Shown here piece by piece: positions 1 through 7,914 of a stretch of 64,000 nt of DNA. The stretch covers positions 620,001 to 684,000 of the forward strand of contig JACKKG010000001.1 in assembly GCA_020637515.1 (NCBI GenBank). Direction: 5' to 3'. A model generated the notes under the pieces. The model searched no databases and was not told where the DNA came from. It saw nothing but the letters and a program-made list of their open reading frames with translations. This DNA comes from Rhodobacter sp. Its GTDB lineage: Bacteria > Pseudomonadota > Alphaproteobacteria > Rhodobacterales > Rhodobacteraceae. Each line of letters begins with the position of its first letter. Within the stretch, counting starts at the first letter, position 1. The position numbers and the translations under genes were made by a program.

Positions 1-857
1 AGCCGCGACCAGGCGCGCACCCGGTCGGCATAGGGGCGCATGACGGAATCGATGCCCAGCAGGTTCACGCCCCGCAGCAGGAACGGAATGACCGTCGCCG
101 GCAGCGCCGCGCCCCCCGCCAGCCCGACCGAGGCCACCGACCCGCCATACTGCATCTGCCCCAGAACCCGCGCAAGCATCGCGCCGCCAACGGCATCAAT
201 GCAGCCCGCCCAGGTCTCGGCCTCGAGCGGGCGCTTCACCGTTTCGGCAAGCTCGGCGCGCGGCACGACGCGCGTGGCCCCCAGGCTTTGCAGATAGGCC
301 TGGGTTTCCGGGCGCCCCGTGACGGCGGCGACCTGATAGCCCAGATGCGCCAGGATCGCCACCGCGACCGAGCCGACACCCCCCGCCGCGCCGGTGACCA
401 GCACCTCGGCCGTGCCGGGCGCCAGGCCGTGATCTTCAAGCGCCGTCACCGCCAGCATCGCGGTGAAACCCGCCGTGCCAATGGCCATCGCCTGCCGCGT
501 GGTCAATCCCTGGGGCAGGGGCACCAGCCAGTCGGCCTTGACCCGGGCGCGGGTGGCGTAACCGCCCCAGTGCACCTCGCCCACGCGCCAGCCGGTCAGG
601 ATCACCTGGTCGCCCGGCGCATAGCGCGGATCGTCCGAGGTTTCGACCGTCCCGGCAAAGTCGATGCCCGGCACATGCGGGTAGGTCCGCACCAACCCCC
701 CGCCCGAGGTCAGGCACAGCCCGTCCTTGTAGTTCAGCGTCGAATACTCGACCGCGACGGTGACGTCTCCGGCGGGCAGGCGGTCGTCATCAAGCGACCG
801 CACAGCCGCATGGGTTGCGCCGGCATCGTCCTTTTCCACGACAAGGGCTGTGAACAT
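1..857 (-). CDS. acuI: NADPH-dependent acryloyl-CoA reductase, AcuI/YhdH family (3' end cut by window)
   Basis: The frame is open from an ATG at 857 to the left edge, giving 285 codons without a stop, so the C-terminus lies outside the window. The product is a zinc-independent medium-chain dehydrogenase. The N-terminus has the YhdH/AcuI hallmark STLNYKDGL (about residues 39-47) followed by HVPGIDFAGTV, and the Rossmann motif VTGAAGGVGSVAVAIL is near residue 150. AcuI converts acryloyl-CoA to propionyl-CoA with NADPH, which detoxifies acryloyl-CoA formed from DMSP or 3-hydroxypropionate. A GGAGG ribosome site precedes the ATG and lies in the loop of a perfect inverted repeat (855-884). Family identification is firm; the acryloyl-CoA substrate is inferred from the family. 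Confidence 0.88.
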   Translation of the reverse strand, partial: MFTALVVEKDDAGATHAAVRSLDDDRLPAGDVTVAVEYSTLNYKDGLCLTSGGGLVRTYPHVPGIDFAGTVETSDDPRYAPGDQVILTGWRVGEVHWGGYATRARVKADWLVPLPQGLTTRQAMAIGTAGFTAMLAVTALEDHGLAPGTAEVLVTGAAGGVGSVAVAILAHLGYQVAAVTGRPETQAYLQSLGATRVVPRAELAETVKRPLEAETWAGCIDAVGGAMLARVLGQMQYGGSVASVGLAGGAALPATVIPFLLRGVNLLGIDSVMRPYADRVRAWSR

Positions 858-884
858 GGGCCATCCTCCATCTGATGGCCCATG
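855..884 (-). promoter_or_regulatory. Inverted repeat over the acuI start codon and ribosome binding site
   Basis: Bases 855-865 (CATGGGCCATC) and 874-884 (GATGGCCCATG) are perfect 11-bp inverted arms around an 8-nt loop. On the mRNA the ATG of acuI is at the base of the 3' arm, and the GGAG of the Shine-Dalgarno lies across the loop and arm junction. This could fold to limit translation, or be a dimeric operator at DNA level. Confidence 0.6.
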
Positions 885-909
885 CCATAGCACGCGCCGC
901 CGGCCAAAG

Positions 910-1362
910 TCAGGGCCTGAGATACGCCCAGCCCTGTTGCTGCAATTCGATCAGATGCACCGCTCCCGAGGGCACGACATGGGCCTCGGCCAGCAGCGCG
1001 ATCTCGTGCCCGGCCTGCCGCTGCATTCCCTGCAACGTGTTGTTGCAGGCCTGGAAGCTGACGTTGGGGTGCTCCATCGACATCTGCGCCACCCGGTCGG
1101 CGACCGGCGAGGTGTCGGCGCGCAGCATGTTCAGACCCGGGCCATAGGTGACGATCTCGATCTCGACCTCTTCGCCCTGGCTCTGGTAATAGCTGACGAT
1201 ATTGTTGGCGTTGTTCAGCGCCATGTTCATGCGCGCCGGATCGTTGTCATCGACGTGAATCGCGACGCGGTTGACCTCGGCCCCGGCGGCGAGGGGGGTG
1301 GCCAGCGCCACGAAAGCCGCAAGCCCGAGTCCGCGCAGCGCGCGGGTGGCAAGTGTCGTCAT
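910..1362 (-). CDS. DsrE-family periplasmic protein
   Basis: 150 aa. A signal peptide (hydrophobic residues about 10-27, AAGA before the mature part) indicates export. The mature domain has the DsrE/DsrF-like fold pattern VNRVAIHVDDND...MALNNANNIVSYY, with one conserved cysteine (C106) in the VSFQACNNTL segment, where DsrE-like proteins carry their persulfide-accepting Cys. A GGGAGGAT ribosome site precedes the ATG. The gene follows the TsoY-like gene, but a strong terminator (1457-1487) separates them, so it probably has its own promoter. A role in sulfur trafficking is inferred from the family and from the SqrR-like sites upstream of its neighbour. Confidence 0.75.
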   Translation of the reverse strand: MTTLATRALRGLGLAAFVALATPLAAGAEVNRVAIHVDDNDPARMNMALNNANNIVSYYQSQGEEVEIEIVTYGPGLNMLRADTSPVADRVAQMSMEHPNVSFQACNNTLQGMQRQAGHEIALLAEAHVVPSGAVHLIELQQQGWAYLRP

Positions 1363-1456
1363 CGGTATCCTCCCTGAATGAAGCGCGTCCTCCCAAACAC
1401 GCGGACCGACAGCTTGGCCGCAATCGCCTCATCACGCAAGCATATGCATATCCGAA

Positions 1457-1487
1457 TGAAAAAGCGGCCCCGCACCGGGGGGCCGCT
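1457..1487 (-). terminator. Rho-independent terminator after the TsoY-like gene
   Basis: Read on the minus strand, AGCGGCCCC (complement of 1479-1487) pairs with GGGGCCGCT (complement of 1463-1471) across a 7-nt loop. The stem is followed by a T-run (complement of 1457-1463). A 9-bp GC stem plus U tract is canonical. Confidence 0.85.
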
Positions 1488-1523
1488 CTGTCGTTGCCGG
1501 GATTGGCCCCGTCACTCTGCGAG

Positions 1524-2729
1524 TCACTCTGCGGGGACGGCCCGTTGCGTGCGCGGCGCGCCGAAATGGCGGCGGTTCAGCGTGAACACCAGCGCAATCA
1601 TGGCGAATTGCGAGGCCAGCGCGATCGCGACCAGCACCCAGTAGACGGCGCTGAACTTGTCCACCAGGCCGACGGCCACCATCCCCTTGTGGATGAAGAA
1701 CTGCATCAGCACCGTGAACCCGACGCCGGGGCAGACCAGGGCATAGCTCATGACCGAGGTTTCGCGCCCCCAGATGAACCGCCGGCCATAGCTGTGCCGA
1801 TTCAGGATCAGGAACCCGAACAGCCCGAACAGCACCTGGATCGACACCATCTTGGCCAGGAACATGAAGGTCTGCGCATCGGTGGCATGGCCTTCGAACT
1901 GGGTGCCCAGCCCGTGCGTCTGGCGCATCATCAGGATGCCCAGGATGGTCATCAACGGGATCAGGATCATCAGCGTCGGCGCGGTTTCGGCGGTGGTGCC
2001 GTGATCCAGCATCGACCGGATGCCCAGGACAAGCGCGATACCGGCGATCAGGATTGCGGTGACCATCAGAAAGGTGCTGACCACGATCGAGGTGCCGACC
2101 ACCGCGACATTGCCGCTCATTGCGGCCGGGGCGGCCATGCCGACGCCGATCATGGCAAAGGCAAAGGCCGGCAGGATCTGGCCAAAGCTGTTGTTCGCGG
2201 CAAAGTTGAAGCCGCCCTCGACCTTGATGCGGGCGATGAAGTGGCCATACAGCTTGAACGCCAGAACGGCGATCAGGATGAAGGCCGCCAGCGCCACCGG
2301 AAACAGGTATTCCACGACGGCCCAAAGGCCCGGCACGAACACCAGCCCGGCGATGAACACCCCGTTCACCGACATCGCAAGCGCCAGCGGCATCGCCATC
2401 AACTGGCTTTGCGCGTTGGTCTTGCTGAAGGCGGCGAAGGCCTCGGTGTGCCGCCAGGTGCTGTAGCGCGACAGGTTCCAGACCAGCGACTTCAGGTTCA
2501 GCAGGACGAACAGCGCGATCCCGGCCATGGCGGCGGCGATCATCGCCTGTTTCAGCGGGCTGCCGGCCTGAAAGGCGGCCTGGATGTCCTCGAACACCGG
2601 GACGGTCTTTCCGGGGTGCGGCACCCAGAACATCAGCCACATGAAGAATGTCACCGACAATCCGCCGGCACCAAGGGAAGACAGGAAATACATCGGGTTG
2701 TAAGTGTCCGAGGGACGGGTCGGGGTCAT
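1524..2729 (-). CDS. Multi-pass membrane protein, TsoY-like (TDT/SLAC1-like appearance)
   Basis: 401 aa with about ten hydrophobic segments spread over the whole length, for example AGGLSVTFFMWLMFWV near 20, MAGIALFVLLNLKSLVW near 70 and FGLFGFLILNRHSYGRRF near 300. It begins TYNPMYFLSSLGAGGLSVTFFMW. I believe this matches the family annotated as TsoY family (seleno)protein, linked to sulfur metabolism; no in-frame UGA is present, so this member needs no selenocysteine. Start chosen at 2729, where AGGAGC precedes the ATG at good spacing. Two ATTC-N8-GAAT sites lie just upstream. Inner-membrane location is clear; the transported substrate is unknown. Confidence 0.6.
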   Translation of the reverse strand: MTPTRPSDTYNPMYFLSSLGAGGLSVTFFMWLMFWVPHPGKTVPVFEDIQAAFQAGSPLKQAMIAAAMAGIALFVLLNLKSLVWNLSRYSTWRHTEAFAAFSKTNAQSQLMAMPLALAMSVNGVFIAGLVFVPGLWAVVEYLFPVALAAFILIAVLAFKLYGHFIARIKVEGGFNFAANNSFGQILPAFAFAMIGVGMAAPAAMSGNVAVVGTSIVVSTFLMVTAILIAGIALVLGIRSMLDHGTTAETAPTLMILIPLMTILGILMMRQTHGLGTQFEGHATDAQTFMFLAKMVSIQVLFGLFGFLILNRHSYGRRFIWGRETSVMSYALVCPGVGFTVLMQFFIHKGMVAVGLVDKFSAVYWVLVAIALASQFAMIALVFTLNRRHFGAPRTQRAVPAE

Positions 2730-2744
2730 GACTGGCTCCTTAAT

Positions 2745-2785
2745 ATTCCAAATTCGGAATGTGTTACGAATTCCGAATCAAGAAT
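2745..2785 (-). promoter_or_regulatory. Two tandem ATTC-N8-GAAT operator-like sites
   Basis: Perfect ATTC-N8-GAAT occurs at 2745-2760 and again at 2770-2785, 25 bp centre to centre, starting 16 bp upstream of the TsoY-like start codon. Overlapping them is a 9-bp inverted repeat ATTCGGAAT (2752-2760) / ATTCCGAAT (2770-2778). ATTC-N8-GAAT is the site I recall for SqrR/BigR-type ArsR repressors that sense reactive sulfur. No such repressor is encoded in the window. Confidence 0.6.
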
Positions 2786-2818
2786 TCGATTGGCCAGATT
2801 GTCGCAGCTGCAATGACC

Positions 2819-3718
2819 TCAGAGGTCCCGCACAAAGGTGATCGAGGTCGCCCGGGCGTAGCCTTCGTGCGCGGTGCGCGCCACCTCGCGAAACCCCATG
2901 GCCCGAAACGCGGCCTGATTGCGCGTCAACTCGACCCGCACTTGCAGCGTCACCGCAGGCAGGCCCAGCGCCCGCGCCCGACGCACCGCGTGGTCCACCA
3001 TCACCCGCGACAGGCCGCGCCCGCGTGCGTCCTCGGCCACGGCCAGCTTGCCCAGATACAGCGTGCCCGGCTTTTGCGTCAGGATCATGCAGGCCAGGGG
3101 TCCGTCCCCCAGCACCCACAGTTCGTTGCGCACCGCGTCCCGGCGCAGATCGTCCGGCGTCATCCGCATCATGGACGAGGGCGGATCGATCACCCCGTCC
3201 ATATAGGCAAAACTCGCCAGCAGCAGCGCATGGACGGGCGCCATGTCCTGATCCCCGTCCAACCGGCGCGGCACCAGCCGCTCCATGAAGATCGAGGACG
3301 GGCTCTCGCCATAGCCGCCGAACGGCCCGCGCCGCGTGAACCCGTGGCGCGCATAGAGCGCCAGCGCCTCGGTGTTCCGGGGCCCGGTTTCCAGATTGAT
3401 CGGCAGGGCACGCGCCTTGGCCTCGGCGATCAGGCGGGTCAACAGGGCCCCGGCGGTCCCCCGGCCCCGGGCCCTGGGGGCGACGAACATCGACTTCACT
3501 TCGGCATGGTCCGGACGCAGCGCCAGTGCCGCGGTGCCGACGACCTGACCGTCGAGCGCGGCGGTGAAGAACAGGATGTCGGGCGCGCACAGGGCGTCGA
3601 TCGACAGGTGGAAATTTTCCTCGGGCGGATACAGGCTTTGCAGATAGGCAAGGCTTTGGCGCAGCAGCGCGCTGGCCTGGGGGCTGCGGGGGGAATCGGC
3701 GGAAACGGTCAGCGGCAT
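2819..3718 (-). CDS. Tandem GNAT-domain N-acetyltransferase
   Basis: 299 aa with two GNAT folds in one chain. The first half has VKSMFVAPRARGRGTAGALL, whose R/Q-x-x-G-x-G/A motif is RARGRGTA, followed by NTEALALYARHGFTRRG. The second half has LYLGKLAVAEDARGRGLSRV and NQAAFRAMGFREV. Both halves keep the acetyl-CoA pyrophosphate-binding loop, so both could bind acetyl-CoA. Start taken at 3718, where GAGGGTGCC precedes the ATG; a longer in-frame reading to 3817 lacks GNAT-like sequence. Acceptor substrate unknown. It is divergent from smc. Confidence 0.8.
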   Translation of the reverse strand: MPLTVSADSPRSPQASALLRQSLAYLQSLYPPEENFHLSIDALCAPDILFFTAALDGQVVGTAALALRPDHAEVKSMFVAPRARGRGTAGALLTRLIAEAKARALPINLETGPRNTEALALYARHGFTRRGPFGGYGESPSSIFMERLVPRRLDGDQDMAPVHALLLASFAYMDGVIDPPSSMMRMTPDDLRRDAVRNELWVLGDGPLACMILTQKPGTLYLGKLAVAEDARGRGLSRVMVDHAVRRARALGLPAVTLQVRVELTRNQAAFRAMGFREVARTAHEGYARATSITFVRDL

Positions 3719-3887
3719 GGCACCCTCGGATCTGGCGCAAGGCTGGGCCAGCCCCCGCGCGCCGTCAATCCCCCAGCGACCCCCATATCTTGTGGATAAC
3801 CTGCAAGATTCCGCCACATGCGGGCCGGGTTCCTTGACTCATCCGGTGCGGGTTCCCAAACTGCGCGCCAGTCTGCCCGAGAGTCCC

Positions 3888-6800
3888 GTGCATTTCACCC
3901 GCCTGCGCCTGAACGGTTTCAAAAGCTTCGTGGACCCCACCGAACTGGTGATCCGCGAGGGGCTGACGGGCGTTGTCGGCCCCAATGGATGCGGCAAGTC
4001 CAACCTGCTGGAAGCGTTGCGCTGGGTGATGGGCGAAAACCGCCCCACCGCGATGCGCGGCGCGGGGATGGAGGACGTGGTCTTTGCCGGCACCAAGTCG
4101 CGCGCCGCCCGCGCCTTTGCCGAGGTCGCGCTGACCCTGGACAACGCGGACCGGCTGGCGCCCGCCGGGTTCAACGACACCGACGCGCTGGAAGTGACGC
4201 GGCGCATCACGCGCGACGCGGGTTCCGCCTACAAGCTGAACGGCAAGGACGTGCGCGCGCGCGATGTGCAGATGCTGTTCGCAGACGCCTCGACCGGGGC
4301 GCACAGCCCGGCGCTGGTGCGGCAGGGGCAGATTTCCGAACTCATCAACGCCAAACCCAAGGCCCGCCGCAGGGTGCTGGAGGAAGCCGCCGGGATTTCC
4401 GGCCTGTATCAGCGCCGGCACGAGGCCGAGCTCAGGCTGAACGCGACGGAAACGAACCTCGAAAGGGTCGGCGACACGGTCGAACAACTGGCGCAGCAGT
4501 TGACGGTGCTGGCGCGCCAGGCCCGGCAGGCCGCGCGCTACCGTGAGATCGGTGTCGAGCTGCGTCGCAACGAGGGGATGATCCTGTATCGCCGCTGGCG
4601 CGAGGCCTCGCAGGCGCGCGCGCAGGTGCAATCCGCCCTGGCCGAGGCCGTGGCCCTGGCCGCCGCCGCCGAACGCGCCGCGCGCGAGTCCCGCGCCGCG
4701 CGCGAGGGCGCCGAGGATCGCCTGCCCCCCCTTCGCGAGGAAGAAGCGATCGCCGGTGCCATCTTGCAGCGTCTGCATGTCCAGCGCGACACCTTGACCG
4801 ATCAGGAAGCCCGCGCCCGCGAGGCCGTGCAAACCCTGATGGCCCGGATCGAGCAGCTCAGGATGGATGCCCAGCGCGAGGCTGGCCTGGCGACCGACGC
4901 CGACGAAAGCATCGCGCGTCTGCGCTGGGAGGAAGAGCAACTCGCCCGCGCCTCGGACGGGCATGACGAGAAACTGGCCGAGGCGGTCGAGGCCGCGCGC
5001 GAGGCCTCGGATGTGCTGGCCGACATCGAGGCCCATCTGACCGAAGCGACCGAGGATGTCGCCCGTCTGGCCGCGCGCCACCAGTCGCTGACCCGCCAGG
5101 CCGCCGAGGCCCGCACCGAAGGGGCCCGCGCCGCCGCCGGGGCCCAGCGCGCCGCGGACGAGGCCGCGCAGGCCGCCGCCACGGTGGAAAACGCCCAGGC
5201 CGCGCAGGATCACGCGGCCGAGGCCCGCGATGCCGCGCAGGACCTGCTCGAGGCCGCCGAGGAGACCCTGTCCGAGACCGAAGCCGCCCGCGCCGAGGCC
5301 CAGTCCGTCGAGGTCGAATCGCGCGCCGCCCGCGCCAGCGCCGAGGGCGAGGTGACCGCGCTGTCCGCCGAACTGACCGCACTGGATCGGTTGATCGCCC
5401 GCGACACCGATGCCGGCGGCGCAATTCTGGAACAGATCCGCGTGGAACCCGGGTTCGAACGCGCCTTGGGGGCGGCACTGGGTGACGATCTCAATGCCCG
5501 CGCCGCCGAACAGGGCACCGGGTGGCGGGCGCTCGCGCCCTATGCCGACGCCGCCCCCCTGCCCGCCGGCGTCCAGCCCCTGGCGCAGCACGTCCGCGCG
5601 CCCGCCGAGCTGACGCGCCGCCTGTCGCAGGTGGGGCTGGTCGCGGCCGATCAGGCCGCCGCGCTCCATTCCGCGCTGCGCCCCGGCCAGCGGCTGGTGA
5701 CCCCCGCGGGCGACCTGTGGCGCTGGGACGGCCTCATGCAGCGGGCCGAGGACGCGCCCAGCGCCGCTGCCCTCAGGCTGACGCAGAAGAACCGGCGCGA
5801 CGCGCTGCGCGTCGAACTGGACCAGGCCGAGGCCCGTCTGCACGCCGCGCGCGATGCCCACCAGACCCGCCAGGCCCGGTTGCAGCAACTGACCGATGCC
5901 GACCGCATGGCGCGCGATGCCCGCCGGGCCGCCGAAACCCGCCTGACCGAGGCCCTGCGCGCCCTTTCCCGCGCCGAGGCCGACGCCAGCCTCGCGCAGT
6001 CGAAGCGCGAAAGCGCGGAGTTGGCGCTCGAACGGATGCAGGCCGAGGCCGAGGCCGCCGAAACGCGCCTGATCCAGGCCGAAGAGGCGCTGGCGGGGAT
6101 CGACGATCTGGACGCCGGGCGCGCGCGTCTCGAAACCATCCGCACCCAGGTCGAGGCCGCGCGCATGGCAATGCTCGCCCGTCGCGCCGCCCAGGACGAG
6201 ATCCGCCGCGAGGGCTCTGCCCGCCGCGCCCGCGCGCAAGAGGTCGCCCGTGACATCCAGGGCTGGACCGCGCGCAAGACGACCGCCGCCGACCGCATCG
6301 CCGATCTCGAACGCCGCGCCGACGAGGCCCAGGACGACCTGGCCGAGGCCACCGCCGCCCCTGAGGAAATCATCGCCCGGCGCGAGGAACTGTCCGAAGC
6401 CATCGCCGAGGCCGAGGCCCGCCGCACCGCCGCCGTCGAATCGCTGCTAGCGGGCGAAAGCGCGCTGAGGGCGGCCCAGGAATCCGAACGCGCCGCCGAA
6501 CGCCACGCCGGCGAAAGCCGCGAGGCCCGCGCCCGCGCCGAGGCCCGCGTCGATGCCGCCGGCGAAGCCGTCGCGCTGGCCGCGAATCGCATCGCGGACG
6601 AGTTGGACACCACCCCGCAGGGCCTGCTCAATCAACTGGCCCTCAGCGCCGAGGACATGCCACCCTCGGACCATCTGGAAACCGAGATCGCGCGCCTGAA
6701 ACGCGCCCGCGACGCGCTGGGCGCCGTCAACCTGCGGGCCGAGGAAGACGCCCGCGCCGTGGCCCAGGAACATGACACGCTGGTCACCGAAAAGGCCGAC

Positions 6801-7337
6801 CTTGAGGCCGCCGTGGCCAAGCTGCGCTCTGGCATCGCGGCGCTGAACCGCGAGGGGCGCGAGCGGCTGCTGGCGGCCTTCGATCAGGTGAACACCAATT
6901 TCATGACGCTGTTCACCCATCTGTTCAACGGCGGCGAGGCCCGCCTGGTGTTGGTGGAATCGGACGACCCGCTCGAGGCCGGGCTGGAAATCCTCTGCCA
7001 GCCACCGGGCAAGAAACTGTCCTCGCTCAGCCTCTTGTCGGGCGGCGAACAGACACTGACGGCGCTGGCGCTGATTTTCGGCGTGTTCCTGGCCAACCCC
7101 GCGCCGATCTGCGTGCTGGACGAGGTGGACGCGCCACTCGACGACGCCAATGTGGTGCGTTTCGCCGATCTCCTGGACGAGATGACGCGCCGCACCGAGA
7201 CCCGGTTCCTCATCATCACCCACAACGCGCTGACCATGGCGCGCATGGATCGGCTGTTTGGCGTGACGATGGCCGAACAGGGCGTCAGCCAGTTGGTCAG
7301 CGTGGACCTGAAACACGCCGAGGCCCTGGTCGCCTGA
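3888..7337 (+). CDS. smc: Chromosome segregation/condensin ATPase SMC
   Basis: 1149 aa from a GTG at 3888, which gives the family-typical N-terminus VHFTRLRLNGFKSF; the frame is open back to 3717 but that stretch is not SMC-like. Walker A GPNGCGKSN is at residues 31-39. Long Ala/Glu/Arg-rich coiled coils flank a hinge (about residues 490-620), and the C-terminal head has signature LSLLSGGEQTLTALALIF and Walker B PICVLDEVDAPLDD. SMC forms a ring-shaped dimer that compacts and segregates origins with ScpA and ScpB, neither of which is encoded here. An 824-codon antisense frame over it is a codon-bias artefact. Confidence 0.97.
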   Translation: MHFTRLRLNGFKSFVDPTELVIREGLTGVVGPNGCGKSNLLEALRWVMGENRPTAMRGAGMEDVVFAGTKSRAARAFAEVALTLDNADRLAPAGFNDTDALEVTRRITRDAGSAYKLNGKDVRARDVQMLFADASTGAHSPALVRQGQISELINAKPKARRRVLEEAAGISGLYQRRHEAELRLNATETNLERVGDTVEQLAQQLTVLARQARQAARYREIGVELRRNEGMILYRRWREASQARAQVQSALAEAVALAAAAERAARESRAAREGAEDRLPPLREEEAIAGAILQRLHVQRDTLTDQEARAREAVQTLMARIEQLRMDAQREAGLATDADESIARLRWEEEQLARASDGHDEKLAEAVEAAREASDVLADIEAHLTEATEDVARLAARHQSLTRQAAEARTEGARAAAGAQRAADEAAQAAATVENAQAAQDHAAEARDAAQDLLEAAEETLSETEAARAEAQSVEVESRAARASAEGEVTALSAELTALDRLIARDTDAGGAILEQIRVEPGFERALGAALGDDLNARAAEQGTGWRALAPYADAAPLPAGVQPLAQHVRAPAELTRRLSQVGLVAADQAAALHSALRPGQRLVTPAGDLWRWDGLMQRAEDAPSAAALRLTQKNRRDALRVELDQAEARLHAARDAHQTRQARLQQLTDADRMARDARRAAETRLTEALRALSRAEADASLAQSKRESAELALERMQAEAEAAETRLIQAEEALAGIDDLDAGRARLETIRTQVEAARMAMLARRAAQDEIRREGSARRARAQEVARDIQGWTARKTTAADRIADLERRADEAQDDLAEATAAPEEIIARREELSEAIAEAEARRTAAVESLLAGESALRAAQESERAAERHAGESREARARAEARVDAAGEAVALAANRIADELDTTPQGLLNQLALSAEDMPPSDHLETEIARLKRARDALGAVNLRAEEDARAVAQEHDTLVTEKADLEAAVAKLRSGIAALNREGRERLLAAFDQVNTNFMTLFTHLFNGGEARLVLVESDDPLEAGLEILCQPPGKKLSSLSLLSGGEQTLTALALIFGVFLANPAPICVLDEVDAPLDDANVVRFADLLDEMTRRTETRFLIITHNALTMARMDRLFGVTMAEQGVSQLVSVDLKHAEALVA

Positions 7338-7346
7338 CCGCCCCTT

Positions 7347-7374
7347 CTTTGTGCCGCAAATATCCCGGGGGGTG
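7347..7374 (+). repeat. Dispersed intergenic repeat, copy 1
   Basis: A 28-base element containing AAATATCCCGGGGGGTG, found again at 12984-13011 with 25 of 28 bases identical. Both copies lie in a gene end and are followed by a G-run/C-run hairpin (here 7392-7407, GGGGGG-CTGG-CCCCCC). It may be a family-wide intergenic repeat that helps end transcription. Confidence 0.65.
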
Positions 7375-7439
7375 AATTTGCGCAGCAAAGAGGGGGGCTG
7401 GCCCCCCTTCCTCTGCCTGCCGCGCTGTGGCACATCGGG

Positions 7440-7913
7440 ATGACAGACATAGGCCACCCCATGCCCGATTATCCCGCTCTCGCCGCCACGATCCGCGCCC
7501 TCACTCATGACGAGACCGACCCCGTCGCCCTGATGGCCACCCTCGCGTGCGAGGTGCACCACGCCGACGACCGCTTCGACTGGACGGGCTTTTACCGCGT
7601 CACCGAACCCGGCGTGCTGAAGATCGGCCCCTATCAAGGCGGGCACGGCTGCCTGGTGATTCCCTTCGACAAGGGCGTCTGCGGCGCGGCCGCCCGCACC
7701 GGGCAGGTGCAGCTGGTCCCCGACGTCGATGCCTTTCCCGGCCATATCGCCTGCGCCTCCAGCACGCGGTCGGAACTGGTGCTGCCGGTCTTTGGCCGGG
7801 GCGGCACCCTGATCGGGGTCTTCGATCTGGACAGCGACCGGCCCGATGCCTTCACCTGGGACGACGCGCGCGAACTGGCCGCGATCCTTCAGGAAACCTT
7901 TGCAGGAGTGTGA
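7440..7913 (+). CDS. msrC: Free methionine-(R)-sulfoxide reductase, GAF-domain type
   Basis: 157 aa, one GAF domain. The three cysteines of the fRMsr family are all present with the spacing 10 and 24 seen in E. coli and yeast enzymes: C71 (HGC), C81 (GVCG) and C105 (GHIAC). Other family motifs are IPFDKGVCG, DVDAFPGHIA and IGVFDLDSD. It reduces free methionine-R-sulfoxide using thioredoxin in the cytoplasm. Start uncertain: ATG 7440 or ATG 7461 (MPDYPALAATIR); neither has a strong ribosome site. The next gene begins 1 nt after its stop, so the two are co-translated. Confidence 0.88.
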   Translation: MTDIGHPMPDYPALAATIRALTHDETDPVALMATLACEVHHADDRFDWTGFYRVTEPGVLKIGPYQGGHGCLVIPFDKGVCGAAARTGQVQLVPDVDAFPGHIACASSTRSELVLPVFGRGGTLIGVFDLDSDRPDAFTWDDARELAAILQETFAGV

Positions 7914-7914
7914 G

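Noticed and set aside
1524..2729. Selenocysteine in the TsoY-like protein
   Set aside because: The family name allows selenoproteins, but there is no in-frame UGA in this copy.
3717..3887. 57-codon N-terminal extension of smc
   Set aside because: The extension is Pro/Ser-rich and unlike SMC; the GTG at 3888 gives the conserved N-terminus, and the extension overlaps the divergent GNAT promoter.
3765..6239. An 824-codon open frame antisense to smc
   Set aside because: Low-complexity mirror of the SMC coiled-coil codons; smc itself is unmistakable.
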